A DNA stretch of 64,000 nucleotides from an uncultured Bacteroides sp. (GTDB lineage: Bacteria; Bacteroidota; Bacteroidia; Bacteroidales; Bacteroidaceae): positions 39,032 to 103,031 of the forward strand of contig URWA01000009.1 of the NCBI GenBank assembly GCA_900551445.1. The letters run 5' to 3'. Shown here piece after piece: positions 8,844 through 19,379 of the stretch (position 1 is the stretch's first letter; each line of letters starts with the position of its first letter). The position numbers and the translations under genes are program-made. The notes beneath the pieces were generated by a model. That model was given only the letters and a program-made list of their open reading frames with translations, made no database searches and had not been told where the DNA came from.

Positions 8844-11225
8844 ATGAACACACTACGCTACGCCTTACGTTTCCTGCTCCGTGCACGGACGTACACCCTG
8901 ATTAATCTGTTGGGGCTGGCTTTCAGTCTAGCCTGCTGTATCATTTTGCTCCGATACATCCATCGGGAGCTGACGGTCGATACCCATTGTGTGGATCGGG
9001 AAAATGTATATGCTGTGCAAGTGAATGTGTCGGGAGGGGTATATTGGGGCTCTTATGCAGCTTATCGGAATGACAGTGTACTGATTGCTCCAGAACTGAT
9101 AGAAACGAAATGTAGTTTTGTTCCGTTGGAGAATGATTTTTTGGTCAGTGAGGGACACCGTTACCGTTGCGATGCCCTTGCTACGGACAGTACGTTTTTT
9201 CAACTGTTCTCTTATCCGCTGATACAGGGAGAAAAGAATCTGACTGATCCTTCTTCAGTGGTACTGACCCAATCGTATGCACGGGAGGTTTTTGGTTCGG
9301 ACGACCCTGTCGGAAAGACAATCGCTTATTCCAACGGACAAGAATATGTGGTGAAAGGAGTGATTGACTCTCCTACCAACAAGACCTGGCTGAATTTCGA
9401 TTTGCTTCTGGCAAATACTTCTTCCAATAGGTGGGAGAAGATGCCGCTGGATTTGTATCGTTTTGTACCTGGAGCAGATATGAATAAGCTTAATCAAGTA
9501 GGGAAACATCCACGCAGCCTGAATCCGCACTATCCGTCGGATACACGGGTGTACACCTTTCGTTTCGTACCGTTGAAAGAATGTTACTTTTCCAAGTTGG
9601 AAATAAGGGAACAATCACCTATTTATGTATGGGGAGATTGGGGGCAGTTGCAGATATTCATGGGTATTTGTGCGTTGCTGTTGGTTACCGGGTTGCTGAA
9701 CTTCATCAACCTTTACATGATTTTTATGCTCAAACGCACGCACGAATATGGTATACGCCGGGTGTTTGGAGCAGGAAGAGGAGCTGTCTTTGCACAGATT
9801 TTTGCCGAGAATTTTCTGCTTTCCGCTTTGGCGGTGTTGCTTGCGTGGGTATGCATTGAACTGACCCGGGTACCTGTGTCCCGCTTTTTCGGGTTTGATT
9901 TCCCCTATACTGCTTTCGATGGGTGTTTGTCCTTGGTGTTACTTGTATTTCTGCCGCTGGTAGCCTCGCTTTATCCGTATTTCCGTTTCACGCGTATCTT
10001 GCCTTCCGTCGGCATCCGTTTGGTGAGTACGGCCGGGCAGTCGGTACGGGCGAGAATGGGACTGCTGGTGTTGCAGTATGTACTTACCTTGATATTAGTG
10101 GTTCTGGCATTTTATTTTAACCGTCAGCTTGATACTTTGCTGCATACAGACCCGGGGTATCGTACGGAGAATATTTTGGTGGCGCATCTGGCACACGAGT
10201 CGAAGGATTTCTCTTCTTATCGGAGCCCGGAAGACATACAGGCACGCATGCAGCGAGTGAAACAGCTTGATGCCAAGATGAAAGCTTGCCCTGATGTTGA
10301 GTATTGGGTAGCGGATCAATCTGCACTGACCTCCAGTGATTTTGGAATGAAGTTTATAGGAAACAATGAGCGTACGGCTTTTTTGTATATGTGGTATGCC
10401 ACTCCTTCTTTCTTCCGGCTTTATGAATTGCGTTTTGTGGAGGGAGCGCTTCCCTCAATGGAAGAGGAAGAAGACGGGGAAGAGGAGTATTATGTGGTGA
10501 ACCGTGCGGCACTGAAGGCGTTGGGGTATGATTCCTGTCAAGGAGCTACATTGATGTATGAAGATGATAAGATGAGGGCTCAAAACCCGGAAGCGCATCC
10601 TATTGTGGCGGTCATCGACGATTACTATGATGGACATATCAGTGCGGGGGTACATCCGATGGTATTTGTGGTGCGAAATAGTTTTTCCGGTGATCTTTAT
10701 ACGTTGTCATTCCGTCCGGGACGTCTGGCTGCGGTGATAGATTACTTGAAAAAAGTGGAACGTGAGGTGTATGGTACCGAAGAGTTTGAATATACGTTGT
10801 TTTCCGATCAGGTGAAACAGATGTATGCGGCAGACCGTCGGCTGGCAGTGCTTTACACTTCGTTTGCCTTTATCGCCATCGTCATTTCCTGTCTGGGGTT
10901 GTTCGGCATTTCCTTGTTCGACATCCGCCAGCGTTACCGCGAGATTGCCATCCGAAAGGTGAACGGTGCCATGCTGAAAGACTTGTATGTGCTGTTGCTT
11001 CGCCGTTACGTGGGGATGCTGTTGCTGGCAGCCGTGGTGGCAGTTCCGTTGGCTTGGCTGGCCATCCACTACTATACCGCCGATTTGGTGGTGAAGGCCC
11101 CGGTGACGGTCGGTCTGTTCCTGACAGCCTCCCTGATAGTAGCGGTGATTTCCGTGGCTACGTTGCTTTGGCAGGTGCACAAGGCTTCCCGCATCAATCC
11201 GAGTGAAGTAATGAAAAGTGAATAA
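8844..11225 (+). CDS. ABC transporter permease, MacB/FtsX type (second)
   Basis: A 793-residue paralogue of the neighbouring permeases, 38 bp downstream of the first. It begins with MNTLRYALRFLLRARTYTLI and a membrane helix, has two periplasmic MacB-type domains and two FtsX transmembrane blocks, and ends INPSEVMKSE. The conserved cytoplasmic loop is REIAIRKVNGAMLKDL. The diverged periplasmic domains suggest that the four permeases have different partners or substrates, or form hetero-oligomers (inference). Confidence 0.9.
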   Translation: MNTLRYALRFLLRARTYTLINLLGLAFSLACCIILLRYIHRELTVDTHCVDRENVYAVQVNVSGGVYWGSYAAYRNDSVLIAPELIETKCSFVPLENDFLVSEGHRYRCDALATDSTFFQLFSYPLIQGEKNLTDPSSVVLTQSYAREVFGSDDPVGKTIAYSNGQEYVVKGVIDSPTNKTWLNFDLLLANTSSNRWEKMPLDLYRFVPGADMNKLNQVGKHPRSLNPHYPSDTRVYTFRFVPLKECYFSKLEIREQSPIYVWGDWGQLQIFMGICALLLVTGLLNFINLYMIFMLKRTHEYGIRRVFGAGRGAVFAQIFAENFLLSALAVLLAWVCIELTRVPVSRFFGFDFPYTAFDGCLSLVLLVFLPLVASLYPYFRFTRILPSVGIRLVSTAGQSVRARMGLLVLQYVLTLILVVLAFYFNRQLDTLLHTDPGYRTENILVAHLAHESKDFSSYRSPEDIQARMQRVKQLDAKMKACPDVEYWVADQSALTSSDFGMKFIGNNERTAFLYMWYATPSFFRLYELRFVEGALPSMEEEEDGEEEYYVVNRAALKALGYDSCQGATLMYEDDKMRAQNPEAHPIVAVIDDYYDGHISAGVHPMVFVVRNSFSGDLYTLSFRPGRLAAVIDYLKKVEREVYGTEEFEYTLFSDQVKQMYAADRRLAVLYTSFAFIAIVISCLGLFGISLFDIRQRYREIAIRKVNGAMLKDLYVLLLRRYVGMLLLAAVVAVPLAWLAIHYYTADLVVKAPVTVGLFLTASLIVAVISVATLLWQVHKASRINPSEVMKSE

Positions 11226-11243
11226 TAAAAGAATGAACTTATA

Positions 11244-13649
11244 ATGATTGCACATTATTTGAAAGTAGCTTTCCGTAATTTGTGGAAATACAAGACACAG
11301 CATCTGATTGCGTTGGTCGGAGTAGGGGTGGCCTTGCTGTGTTTCAGTATCTGTCTCTACGTGGTCCGTTATGCTTTCAGTACGAATCATTGTTTTGCAA
11401 ACTATGAACGGATCGCCGAACTCAATATTCGTGACATGAAAGAAGAGAAGGTGTTGAATTATACTCCTGCGACGTTGGCCGAGGAACTGCGTCTTCAAAA
11501 GCCGGATGGGATTGAGGCGTTGTGTGTGGTGGATTATTCACCGATAGAACGTCCTTTCAACGTGGAGATGCCCGACGGGAAGCAGTTACCTTATTCCTTC
11601 GCCGTGGCAGAGACGGATTCTTCCTTCTTTCAGGTACTGACTCCTCAAATTTTGTGTGGTTCGGCTGAGGTAGCTAAGATGATGCCAAATTCATTGGTTG
11701 TGAGTGAGAGCATGGCACGCCGGGTATATGGGGATATTCGTCAGGCGGTAGGAAAACAGCTGGTACTGATGCGCCGGTTGTACACTTCGCCGGATTCTAC
11801 TCCACGTACCGGTGGAACGGTTTATACCATTCAGGCAGTGATTGAGGATATTCCAGAGAACAACAGTATTGCTTTTATGAAGCATCTGGATATGTTTTCC
11901 CTCAACGATTCGGAAGGAATCATCCAGAATGATGCCCGTTATGCCATTATCGGTTCTTTTACGTATGCGTTGCTGCGTAAAGGTTTTACTCAGGAGCAAC
12001 TCAATGAGTGGTTTTATCGCAGCAAACAGACGCATCGGATGCATGATACAAGCTTTGCGGTGGAAGCTCATCCGATGGGAGATAGGGACTGGAATGGGGG
12101 ACTGCTTCGTACGATGGTATGGACTACAATGGTAGCCGGGGTATTGATTTTACTGGTGGCCTTGCTCAATTTCTTTCATCTGCTCGTGGGGTCTTTTCTT
12201 ACTCGTATGCGTGAATTCAGTATCCGGCGAATGACAGGAGCATCCGGAGGCAGTCTTTTCGTCCAACTGTTCACACAGTCTGCCTTATTGGTTTTGCTGG
12301 CCGGCTTGTTGACCGGTGTCTGCATCGAGGTGATGGCTCCCTGGTTGAGACTGGAAATGGCCGGTTTGTCTTTGCAGTTTGACGCTTCTCTGCTGATGGT
12401 ACAGAGTTTTGAGTATCTGGCTGGCCTGTTGGGAGTATGTGCTTGGGTGTGTGGAATAGTCGTGTGGAAGGTACGTCGCACGCAGGTGCATGCGGGGGTA
12501 TCGGGCGGTGTACACCGGGGAGGAAAGAGACGGCTGCGGAATCTGTTGTTGGGAGTGCAGTTGTTCATCTGTTGGGCTTTTATCTCACTGGCAGCGGCGC
12601 TTTATCTACAGTCGGATAAAACGGGACGTACCTTGTTCGGGACATTGAGCTTGGAGGAGAAAGAGCAGATTTTGAGTGTTCCGATGGATTTTTCCTTTAT
12701 GAACACTGTGCAGAAGCTGGATTTGATACATCAGTTTAAAAACTTGTCGGGAGTCGAAGAGGTACTTCCGGCCGACATCAATTATTTGGGAGGCGTTTCC
12801 GGTTCGGGTATGTATACGGAGAAAGACAATAAAGACAGTTATGTGGATGTAAATGTGATGCGTGTAACTCCCGGTTTCTTTCGTTTCATGCACATTCCGA
12901 TGCGGTCGGGACATACGCTGCGTGAATCGTCCGATTTGGTGATAGACGAGGCTTTGTCTCGTCGTCTCGGAAAGGACATCATGGGGAAACCGCTTTATAA
13001 TTATGACGGAGATGCCTACACGGTTAAAGGAGTGTGCCAGACATTTGTGTCCAGTGTGTATTATGATAGTGAAGGATTTATATTCCTTCTGAGCGGGTTC
13101 GACGATTACTGTGGGCATTGTTATGTGAAATGTAAGAAGGGGCAGACGGAAACCGTATCTCAGGAGGTCAGGAAGATACTGAAAAAAACGTTGCCGGAAA
13201 GTGTGGAAGTGAAGGTCAGCACGTTCATGGACGACATCCGTGAATCACAGGCGCTTGAGTTCAAGCTCCGTGGAATTGTATTGTTCTTTTCGATAGTGGT
13301 GCTGGTGATTTCGTTGTTGGGCGTGTATTCAGCCGTGACCATCGACACGGAATATCGGCGGAAGGAGATGGCTATCCGAAAGATTAACGGTGCCGGAATG
13401 TGTCAGATAATCTGGCTGTTTGCCCGGCTTTATGTGACTTTACTGACGGTGACGGCTATGTGGGGATTTGTGTTGGTTGAATTCTTGTTGAGGCAGTTTA
13501 GTACCTTGTACACGGTGTTCTTCCGGCATGGAGTGGCTTTCTATTTTTGCCTCTTCCTGAGTGTCTCCTTGTTCGTCGCCCTCACGGTAGCTTTCCGTAT
13601 TTGGCAGGTGTCCCGGGTGAATCCGGCAGAAGAAATCAAGCGGGAGTAA
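11244..13649 (+). CDS. ABC transporter permease, MacB/FtsX type (third)
   Basis: An 801-residue permease, 18 bp after the second. It begins MIAHYLKVAFRNLWKYK, has helices near residues 20-45, 280-400 and the C-terminus, the loop RRKEMAIRKINGAG, and the terminal INPAEEIK-like sequence VNPAEEIKRE. The organisation matches its neighbours: duplicated FtsX and periplasmic domains without an ATPase. It lies in a tight co-directional run and is probably co-transcribed. Confidence 0.9.
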   Translation: MIAHYLKVAFRNLWKYKTQHLIALVGVGVALLCFSICLYVVRYAFSTNHCFANYERIAELNIRDMKEEKVLNYTPATLAEELRLQKPDGIEALCVVDYSPIERPFNVEMPDGKQLPYSFAVAETDSSFFQVLTPQILCGSAEVAKMMPNSLVVSESMARRVYGDIRQAVGKQLVLMRRLYTSPDSTPRTGGTVYTIQAVIEDIPENNSIAFMKHLDMFSLNDSEGIIQNDARYAIIGSFTYALLRKGFTQEQLNEWFYRSKQTHRMHDTSFAVEAHPMGDRDWNGGLLRTMVWTTMVAGVLILLVALLNFFHLLVGSFLTRMREFSIRRMTGASGGSLFVQLFTQSALLVLLAGLLTGVCIEVMAPWLRLEMAGLSLQFDASLLMVQSFEYLAGLLGVCAWVCGIVVWKVRRTQVHAGVSGGVHRGGKRRLRNLLLGVQLFICWAFISLAAALYLQSDKTGRTLFGTLSLEEKEQILSVPMDFSFMNTVQKLDLIHQFKNLSGVEEVLPADINYLGGVSGSGMYTEKDNKDSYVDVNVMRVTPGFFRFMHIPMRSGHTLRESSDLVIDEALSRRLGKDIMGKPLYNYDGDAYTVKGVCQTFVSSVYYDSEGFIFLLSGFDDYCGHCYVKCKKGQTETVSQEVRKILKKTLPESVEVKVSTFMDDIRESQALEFKLRGIVLFFSIVVLVISLLGVYSAVTIDTEYRRKEMAIRKINGAGMCQIIWLFARLYVTLLTVTAMWGFVLVEFLLRQFSTLYTVFFRHGVAFYFCLFLSVSLFVALTVAFRIWQVSRVNPAEEIKRE

Positions 13650-13682
13650 TATAGTATAATAACCTAAAATGAATAAATAACC

Positions 13683-15230
13683 ATGAGAAAACAAGTATTA
13701 ATTTGTCTGCTCCTAGGTGCATTGGGAGCGCAGGCACAAGAAAAATTTGTAGTGGAAGGACAGTTGAAGCACATTCCCGACGGAACCGTGTTCAGTTTGA
13801 TGAAGCGAGAGGGGAATGTAGGGAGTATGGCGGCTACCGACACGTTGCGGAACGGCACATTCCGTTTTGAGCTGACTACCGCCGGAAACGGGCTGGAACG
13901 CTATGATTTGATGGCACATGACAGGACGAGTTTTCCACCCATGTCGCTCAGCTTGTGGGTGAATCCCGGAAGTCGTTTGCTCGTACAGGGAGAAAATTCG
14001 TATATCTACTCTTGGACGGTAGAGAGCGATGTGAAGGAACAACAGTTCCAGCAGCAGCTGATGCAAGCTTCCCGCAAGGAATGGGAGGAATTTCAGCGGT
14101 TGTCCATGCAGAAGTTTGAGCTGATGAGGTCCGCTGCACAGGGAGGAAACAAGGAACAGGCTCGTGCAAAGGTAGACAGTCTGCAACAGCTGACGGATAA
14201 GTTGAGCGATCAGATTACGCAGCACAATATCGCACTTATGAAACAGTCGCCGGTTAATGCCGTCTGGATGGATGAACTGTACCATATGGGGATGTCGGTG
14301 AAGTTCCGTAAAGACTATCCGTATAAGGAAGACGTGCAGCAGTTGTACAACCGTTTGGATGCTGCACAGAAAGAGACTTTTGAAGGGAAGAGCGTGTACC
14401 TGGCTTTGAATCCGCCAACCGTGGTCAAGGTGGGCGAGGAAGCTGTCGATGCGGATATGTATGATTTGGAAGGCAAGGTTCATCGCTTGGCTGAGTTTCG
14501 CGGGAAATACGTCCTGCTGGATTTCTGGAGTCGGGGATGCGGCCCTTGCATCATGTCACAGCCGGAGCTGAAAGAAATCAGCGAGATGTACAAGGACAGC
14601 CTGGAGGTGGTCAGCTTGAGCATTGAGAACCGGAAGGGATGGGAAGAGGCTTCTAAAGCGCATGCCATGACTTGGAATAACTGGAACGATTTGGAGGAAA
14701 CCAACGGATTGTATGCCCGTTATGGCGTCAGAGGTATTCCTCATTTTGTGTTGATTTCTCCGGAGAGAAAGGTAGTTGACAGCTGGAGTGGATATGGAAA
14801 AGGGCTGTTGAAGCTGAAAGTCGAAGGCATGTTGGCTCCCAAACAGCCGATGCGTATCGAATGGAAAGACGGTCACAAACTGGTGCATCATCCGCGGAAG
14901 AAAACAGAGAAAGTGGATGTGCTGACCATCCGTCAGGTGGAACTGACTGACTCGGCTACGGTGCTTCGCGTGCACGCACGGTATATTCCAAACTATTGGA
15001 TTCGGCTGGATAAAGCGACTTTTTTGATGTCGGACAAGGGGGTAAACTATCCGCTCCTGCGCAGTGAAGGTTTCGCGATAGACGAGCAAGTGTTTATGCC
15101 CGATAGCGGAGAAATGTATTTCACGCTCTATTTTGCTCCGCTGCCGAAAGATACCCGTTGGTTTGACTTTTCGGAAGGCGAGCACGTGGAAGGGGGATAC
15201 TATATCGAAGGCATCCGTCTGACAGAATAA
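13683..15230 (+). CDS. Thioredoxin-like (TlpA/DUF4369-type) periplasmic protein
   Basis: A 515-residue exported protein with a signal peptide (MRKQVLICLLLGALGAQAQ). The N-terminal region (about 20-120) resembles the DUF4369 domain that often precedes thioredoxin domains in Bacteroidetes. A helical linker follows, then a thioredoxin fold at about 250-390. The active site is FWSRGCGPC with cysteines 286 and 289, and a cis-proline motif GIPHFV. The C-terminal 120 residues are a beta-rich extension of unknown role. It probably reduces or isomerises disulfides in the periplasm. Its place between permease genes suggests it acts on the same substrate or on the transporter (inference). Confidence 0.85.
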   Translation: MRKQVLICLLLGALGAQAQEKFVVEGQLKHIPDGTVFSLMKREGNVGSMAATDTLRNGTFRFELTTAGNGLERYDLMAHDRTSFPPMSLSLWVNPGSRLLVQGENSYIYSWTVESDVKEQQFQQQLMQASRKEWEEFQRLSMQKFELMRSAAQGGNKEQARAKVDSLQQLTDKLSDQITQHNIALMKQSPVNAVWMDELYHMGMSVKFRKDYPYKEDVQQLYNRLDAAQKETFEGKSVYLALNPPTVVKVGEEAVDADMYDLEGKVHRLAEFRGKYVLLDFWSRGCGPCIMSQPELKEISEMYKDSLEVVSLSIENRKGWEEASKAHAMTWNNWNDLEETNGLYARYGVRGIPHFVLISPERKVVDSWSGYGKGLLKLKVEGMLAPKQPMRIEWKDGHKLVHHPRKKTEKVDVLTIRQVELTDSATVLRVHARYIPNYWIRLDKATFLMSDKGVNYPLLRSEGFAIDEQVFMPDSGEMYFTLYFAPLPKDTRWFDFSEGEHVEGGYYIEGIRLTE

Positions 15231-15253
15231 TAACGTATTAAAATTGACAATGA

Positions 15254-17626
15254 ATGATACTGAATGTTACACTGAAAATGATTTTGCGGAGCTGGTGGCG
15301 GAACAAGGTGTTTTTCCTTGTTTCGGTAGCCAGTCTGGCATTGGGATTAGCCTGTACCAACCTGCTGATGACGTACTTTGTGCACGAGCATGGGTTGGAA
15401 GGGCATAATCCGGACCGTGACCGTATGTTTTTTCTACAGCAGGATGACCCGATGACGGAAGGGAAACGGGTGGCCTTTGCTGGAGCCGAGATTCCTCCGC
15501 AACTGAAACAGAACTATGCCGAGGTGGAGGACTTTCTTCGGTTAGGAAAACTGGATTTGCTTTACTGCAAGGTGAACGAGCAGAAGGTGGAAGGGGATTT
15601 TAAGATGCTGTCAGCCGATACGACCCTGACGAGTTTTTTCGATTACCGTACGGAAGAAGGTAGTTTGAGTCAGGTACTTTGTCAACCGGGAAAAGTGGCG
15701 TTGAGTGAGGCTTGTGCCCGTCGCCTTTTCGGAGAGAAACAAGCGGTAGGAAAGCAGGTGGAGGCACATTTCCGCTTTGGAGAGGCCCGTACGTACGAAG
15801 TGGCGGCGGTGCTGAAGGAACGCGAACAGTCGCTTCTGCAGTTTGACATGCTGATAGCACACGATCCTGATTTCTTCTGGGGTGGCCTTACGTTGTTGAA
15901 GCTGACTCCGGGTACGGATGCGGGTCACCTGGCTGATAAGCTGAATGAGGACAAGGTGCCTACTTTTATGCCCGGTCAGACGAAATATTACCTGGACCCG
16001 CTGGATGCCATTTGTTTTACGACTCCCGATGATGCTTCCCAGCAGACGCTCGACTTTGTCAGTCAGACACCTGTGCAGACTCTTTACATCAGTCTGCTGG
16101 CAGCCGTGCTGATACTGGTCATTGCTTGCTGCAACTATACCAATATGAGTTTGAGTCGCTTGCTGCAACAGCTTCGTATGATTCATGTGGAGAAATTGAT
16201 GGGGGCTACCTTGCACAATATCCGTCTGCAACTTTTCGGGGATGCTTTCCTGACGGTGGTGCTGGCGTTCGGGCTGTCCATTCTGCTGGTGAACGATTGC
16301 TTGTCATTGTTTAATGACCTGTTGGGTTCGCGGTTGACCATGACGTTCTTCTTCAGTAGTCAGATGCTGCCGTGGTTGCTGTTGTTTATTCTGTTGATGT
16401 CGGTAATACCGGCGTGGTACATCAGCTATCGTCTGTCACGCTTGTCGTTCACGGAATACCGTACGCTTTACAGTGGCCGGCGCAAGCAGCGTTTTGTGGC
16501 GGTACTGGTAACGGTGCAGTTTGTGATTTCCATCGGATTGTTATTGGCTACGCTGACAGCCCGCAACCAGATGGAACTGACCCGCCAGCGGGCTTCGCGT
16601 TACGAAGGCTGCATTGAGATAGGGGATGCCTTTGGGGCTCCGTTGGCTCCTTTCAAGGCGGAACTGGAGAAACGGGTGAAAGGCATTGAATCCATGACCC
16701 TTTCCAAGGCTTCGGTACTCAGTGCCTGGATACGTCAGTTGAATGTGCAGCGTCCCGGTGGGAAGGAAGTGCGTACCAATCTGCTGACCTTGGAAGGCGA
16801 CTCCACATTGTTGCGCACCTTACGCATTGAACAGTTGAGTGGAGAATCTCCTTCCCGCCTGTTGGAGCGTCAGGCCTCTCCGGTACTGGTGAACGAGAGT
16901 TTTGTCCGGTTGTTGGTGCCTGTGGGTACGGAAGTGGTCGGACATGCCTTGCGTGAGTTCGATACGGAAACACAAGACAGCTTAGCGGTAATAGGTGGTG
17001 TGGTGCGTGATTTTTCCGTCAATTCACTGGAGGAAGCCGTAACGCCCCTTGTCATCACACTGCTGTCGGCAAGCGACCTGCAGAAAGGATTCTATTTGCA
17101 GCTTCGTCTTCGTCCGGAAAGCCGTGAGGAGACCTTGCGGCAGATAGAGACGGTATGGAATGAGATGAATCCCAACCAGCCTTTCAGATACACGGACATG
17201 CATCGGGAGTTTATGGCACGCAATCAGAAAGTGCTTTCCTTGTCGCATATCCTGACGTTCTATGCCGTCATCGGTCTGTTGCTGACAGGCTTCGGGTTGT
17301 TTGGCATTGCTTGGTATGCCACCCGTCAGCGGATACGTGAAATCAGCATCCGCAAAGTGCATGGAGCCACTCGTGGGCAAATCATTTGGCTGCTCAACAA
17401 GCCGTTCTGTATCTATGCTGTAGTTGCGTATGTAGTGGCTATGCCTGTCGGCGGATGGTTCATGCTGCATTGGCTGGAGCAGTTTGCGTACCATGCCCCG
17501 CTTTCGGCCGGACTTTTTGTATGGCCATTGTTGGTGGTATGGGGTGTCTCGGCACTCATCGTCTGTCTGCAAGGTTGGATATTGAGTCGGGTAAATCCGG
17601 TAGAGTGTATGAAACAAGATAATTAA
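15254..17626 (+). CDS. ABC transporter permease, MacB/FtsX type (fourth)
   Basis: A 790-residue permease, 23 bp after the thioredoxin-like gene. It starts MILNVTLKMILRSWWRNKVF with a membrane helix at about 20-45. It has two MacB-type periplasmic domains and two FtsX blocks, with the loop REISIRKVHGATRGQI and a C-terminus VNPVECMKQ. It is more diverged from the first three than they are from each other. It sits directly before the ATPase gene. Confidence 0.88.
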   Translation: MILNVTLKMILRSWWRNKVFFLVSVASLALGLACTNLLMTYFVHEHGLEGHNPDRDRMFFLQQDDPMTEGKRVAFAGAEIPPQLKQNYAEVEDFLRLGKLDLLYCKVNEQKVEGDFKMLSADTTLTSFFDYRTEEGSLSQVLCQPGKVALSEACARRLFGEKQAVGKQVEAHFRFGEARTYEVAAVLKEREQSLLQFDMLIAHDPDFFWGGLTLLKLTPGTDAGHLADKLNEDKVPTFMPGQTKYYLDPLDAICFTTPDDASQQTLDFVSQTPVQTLYISLLAAVLILVIACCNYTNMSLSRLLQQLRMIHVEKLMGATLHNIRLQLFGDAFLTVVLAFGLSILLVNDCLSLFNDLLGSRLTMTFFFSSQMLPWLLLFILLMSVIPAWYISYRLSRLSFTEYRTLYSGRRKQRFVAVLVTVQFVISIGLLLATLTARNQMELTRQRASRYEGCIEIGDAFGAPLAPFKAELEKRVKGIESMTLSKASVLSAWIRQLNVQRPGGKEVRTNLLTLEGDSTLLRTLRIEQLSGESPSRLLERQASPVLVNESFVRLLVPVGTEVVGHALREFDTETQDSLAVIGGVVRDFSVNSLEEAVTPLVITLLSASDLQKGFYLQLRLRPESREETLRQIETVWNEMNPNQPFRYTDMHREFMARNQKVLSLSHILTFYAVIGLLLTGFGLFGIAWYATRQRIREISIRKVHGATRGQIIWLLNKPFCIYAVVAYVVAMPVGGWFMLHWLEQFAYHAPLSAGLFVWPLLVVWGVSALIVCLQGWILSRVNPVECMKQDN

Positions 17627-17678
17627 TTAATAGTCATGAATGAAGACTGATAATGTGATTCAATAAAATTTTAAGCGT

Positions 17679-18353
17679 ATGATTAAGACAGAAAATTTAC
17701 AGAAAGTGTTCCGCACGGATGAGGTGGAAACTTGGGCTTTGAATAATGTAAGTATCGAAGTAAAAGAAGGGGAATTCGTGGCCATTATGGGCCCTTCCGG
17801 TTGTGGAAAATCTACTTTGCTGAACATCTTGGGATTGCTGGACAACCCCACCGGAGGGAAGTATTACCTGAATGGGGTGGAAGTGGGCAGCTACACCGAA
17901 TCGCAGCGTACCTCCTTGCGTAAGGGTGTGATTGGCTTCGTGTTCCAGAGCTTCAACCTGATTGACGAGCTGAACGTATATGAGAACATCGAACTGCCCT
18001 TGCTGTATCTGGGAGTGCCTTCGGCAGAGCGTAAGCGGAAGGTGGAGGCAGCCATGGAACGGATGGGGATTACGCATCGGGCCAAACACTTCCCGCAGCA
18101 GTTGTCGGGTGGTCAGCAACAGCGTGTGGCCATTGCCCGTGCGGTAGTGTCGGGCCCGAAACTGATTCTGGCAGACGAACCTACCGGTAACCTGGATTCC
18201 AAGAACGGACGGGAAGTGATGGAGCTGCTGACCGAGTTGCACAAGGAAGGCACTACCATCGTGATGGTGACACACTCGCAGCACGATGCCGGTTTTGCCG
18301 ACCGCGTGATCAACCTCTTCGATGGACAGGTGGTGACGGAAGTCAACCTGTAA
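17679..18353 (+). CDS. ABC transporter ATP-binding protein (LolD/MacB type)
   Basis: A 224-residue ATPase with Walker A GPSGCGKST (38-46), Q-loop FVFQSFNLI, signature LSGGQQQRVAIARA, Walker B LILADEPTGNLD and switch His in VTHSQ. The size and sequence place it with LolD/MacB/FtsE-type ATPases, which power mechanotransmission through FtsX-type permeases and do not import solutes. It is the only ATPase in the locus and would serve all four permeases. It is convergent with the AraC gene 18 bp away. Confidence 0.95.
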   Translation: MIKTENLQKVFRTDEVETWALNNVSIEVKEGEFVAIMGPSGCGKSTLLNILGLLDNPTGGKYYLNGVEVGSYTESQRTSLRKGVIGFVFQSFNLIDELNVYENIELPLLYLGVPSAERKRKVEAAMERMGITHRAKHFPQQLSGGQQQRVAIARAVVSGPKLILADEPTGNLDSKNGREVMELLTELHKEGTTIVMVTHSQHDAGFADRVINLFDGQVVTEVNL

Positions 18354-18371
18354 GGAGCAGGTTGCGCCTTT

Positions 18372-19268
18372 CTATAACTGTTTCTTGAACCGACCGGGCG
18401 ACATGCCGCTGTGACGCTTGAAGAACTTGCTGAATGCGGCCTGGTCGGCGAAACAGAGTTTTTCGGCCACGTCCTGTACGGTATAGGCCGGATTGAGGAG
18501 GCAGATTTTGGCCTCTTCCATCAGGCTTTCATTGATGAGCTGATTGGCCGATTTGCGGTAGGCCTTTCTCAGTTTGGCCGACAGGGCGTCGGGCGACACA
18601 CAAAGCTGGTCGGCATACCATCTCACTGTGTGATGAAATCGGCAGTGGGTATGCATCAGGTAAAGAAAGCGGGGAAGCGTATCGTCCCATGGGAGGACGG
18701 GCTCTTCTTCGCTTTCCTGTTTATAGGTACGGAAAATGATGTTCCAGATTTCCAGTACCAGGGAACGGAGCGTGTTCTCCAGGATTTCATGCTGAAAATT
18801 GTTTTCTGTCTGTGCAAGGGTATGCCACAGTATGTCGAACAGGACACGGATGCGGGAGATGTCGTCCTCCTTTAGCGTAAGGAAGGGCTCTTGTACATAC
18901 CGGTAAATGTAGGGGGTAACCCTCGGTCGGATACATTCTGCCGCCTGCAGGAAGAGCTCCCGGCGGGTAATGAGCAGGCAACCTTCAAACTGGGCATCGG
19001 TTTTCAGGTCGGTCCATTGGTGAGGTTCGATAAATTCAATGTAGGCGGGAGCCTGGATAGCCATGCGCTCCTCGGGCATTTGCAGGCTGAGTTCCCCTTT
19101 CAGCATGAGCAGGGAAACTGTGTGTTGGGTATCGATGGTACCCTTCCGGAAAACCTCTTCGCCTTGTACATGAAAAAGGCCCATCAGCTCGTTGTAAATC
19201 ATTCCTTCCTCTTTTTCCCCTTCGGAAGACAATGGCTGAAGCCATTTGGTAAAAGCATATTCTCTCAT
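18372..19268 (-). CDS. AraC-family transcriptional regulator
   Basis: A 298-residue regulator with a cupin-like N-terminal sensing half (about 30-130) and a C-terminal AraC DNA-binding domain (about 200-298). The two helix-turn-helix units are WYADQLCVSPDALSAKLRK and TVQDVAEKLCFADQAAFSKF, followed by HSGMSPGRFKK. It is divergent from the RND efflux operon. The shared intergenic region holds a tandem direct repeat placed like an AraC activator site. The local target is therefore probably the efflux operon, which is now damaged downstream. Confidence 0.92.
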   Translation of the reverse strand: MREYAFTKWLQPLSSEGEKEEGMIYNELMGLFHVQGEEVFRKGTIDTQHTVSLLMLKGELSLQMPEERMAIQAPAYIEFIEPHQWTDLKTDAQFEGCLLITRRELFLQAAECIRPRVTPYIYRYVQEPFLTLKEDDISRIRVLFDILWHTLAQTENNFQHEILENTLRSLVLEIWNIIFRTYKQESEEEPVLPWDDTLPRFLYLMHTHCRFHHTVRWYADQLCVSPDALSAKLRKAYRKSANQLINESLMEEAKICLLNPAYTVQDVAEKLCFADQAAFSKFFKRHSGMSPGRFKKQL

Positions 19269-19379
19269 CTTATTGTATGGTTGTATTGTATTTGCGCGTC
19301 TAAAGTACGTACATAAATCTATGTCTGAAAGTCTTTTTGTATGTTTTAGAAATCGTAAACAGAATAAATGCTAAAGTGA

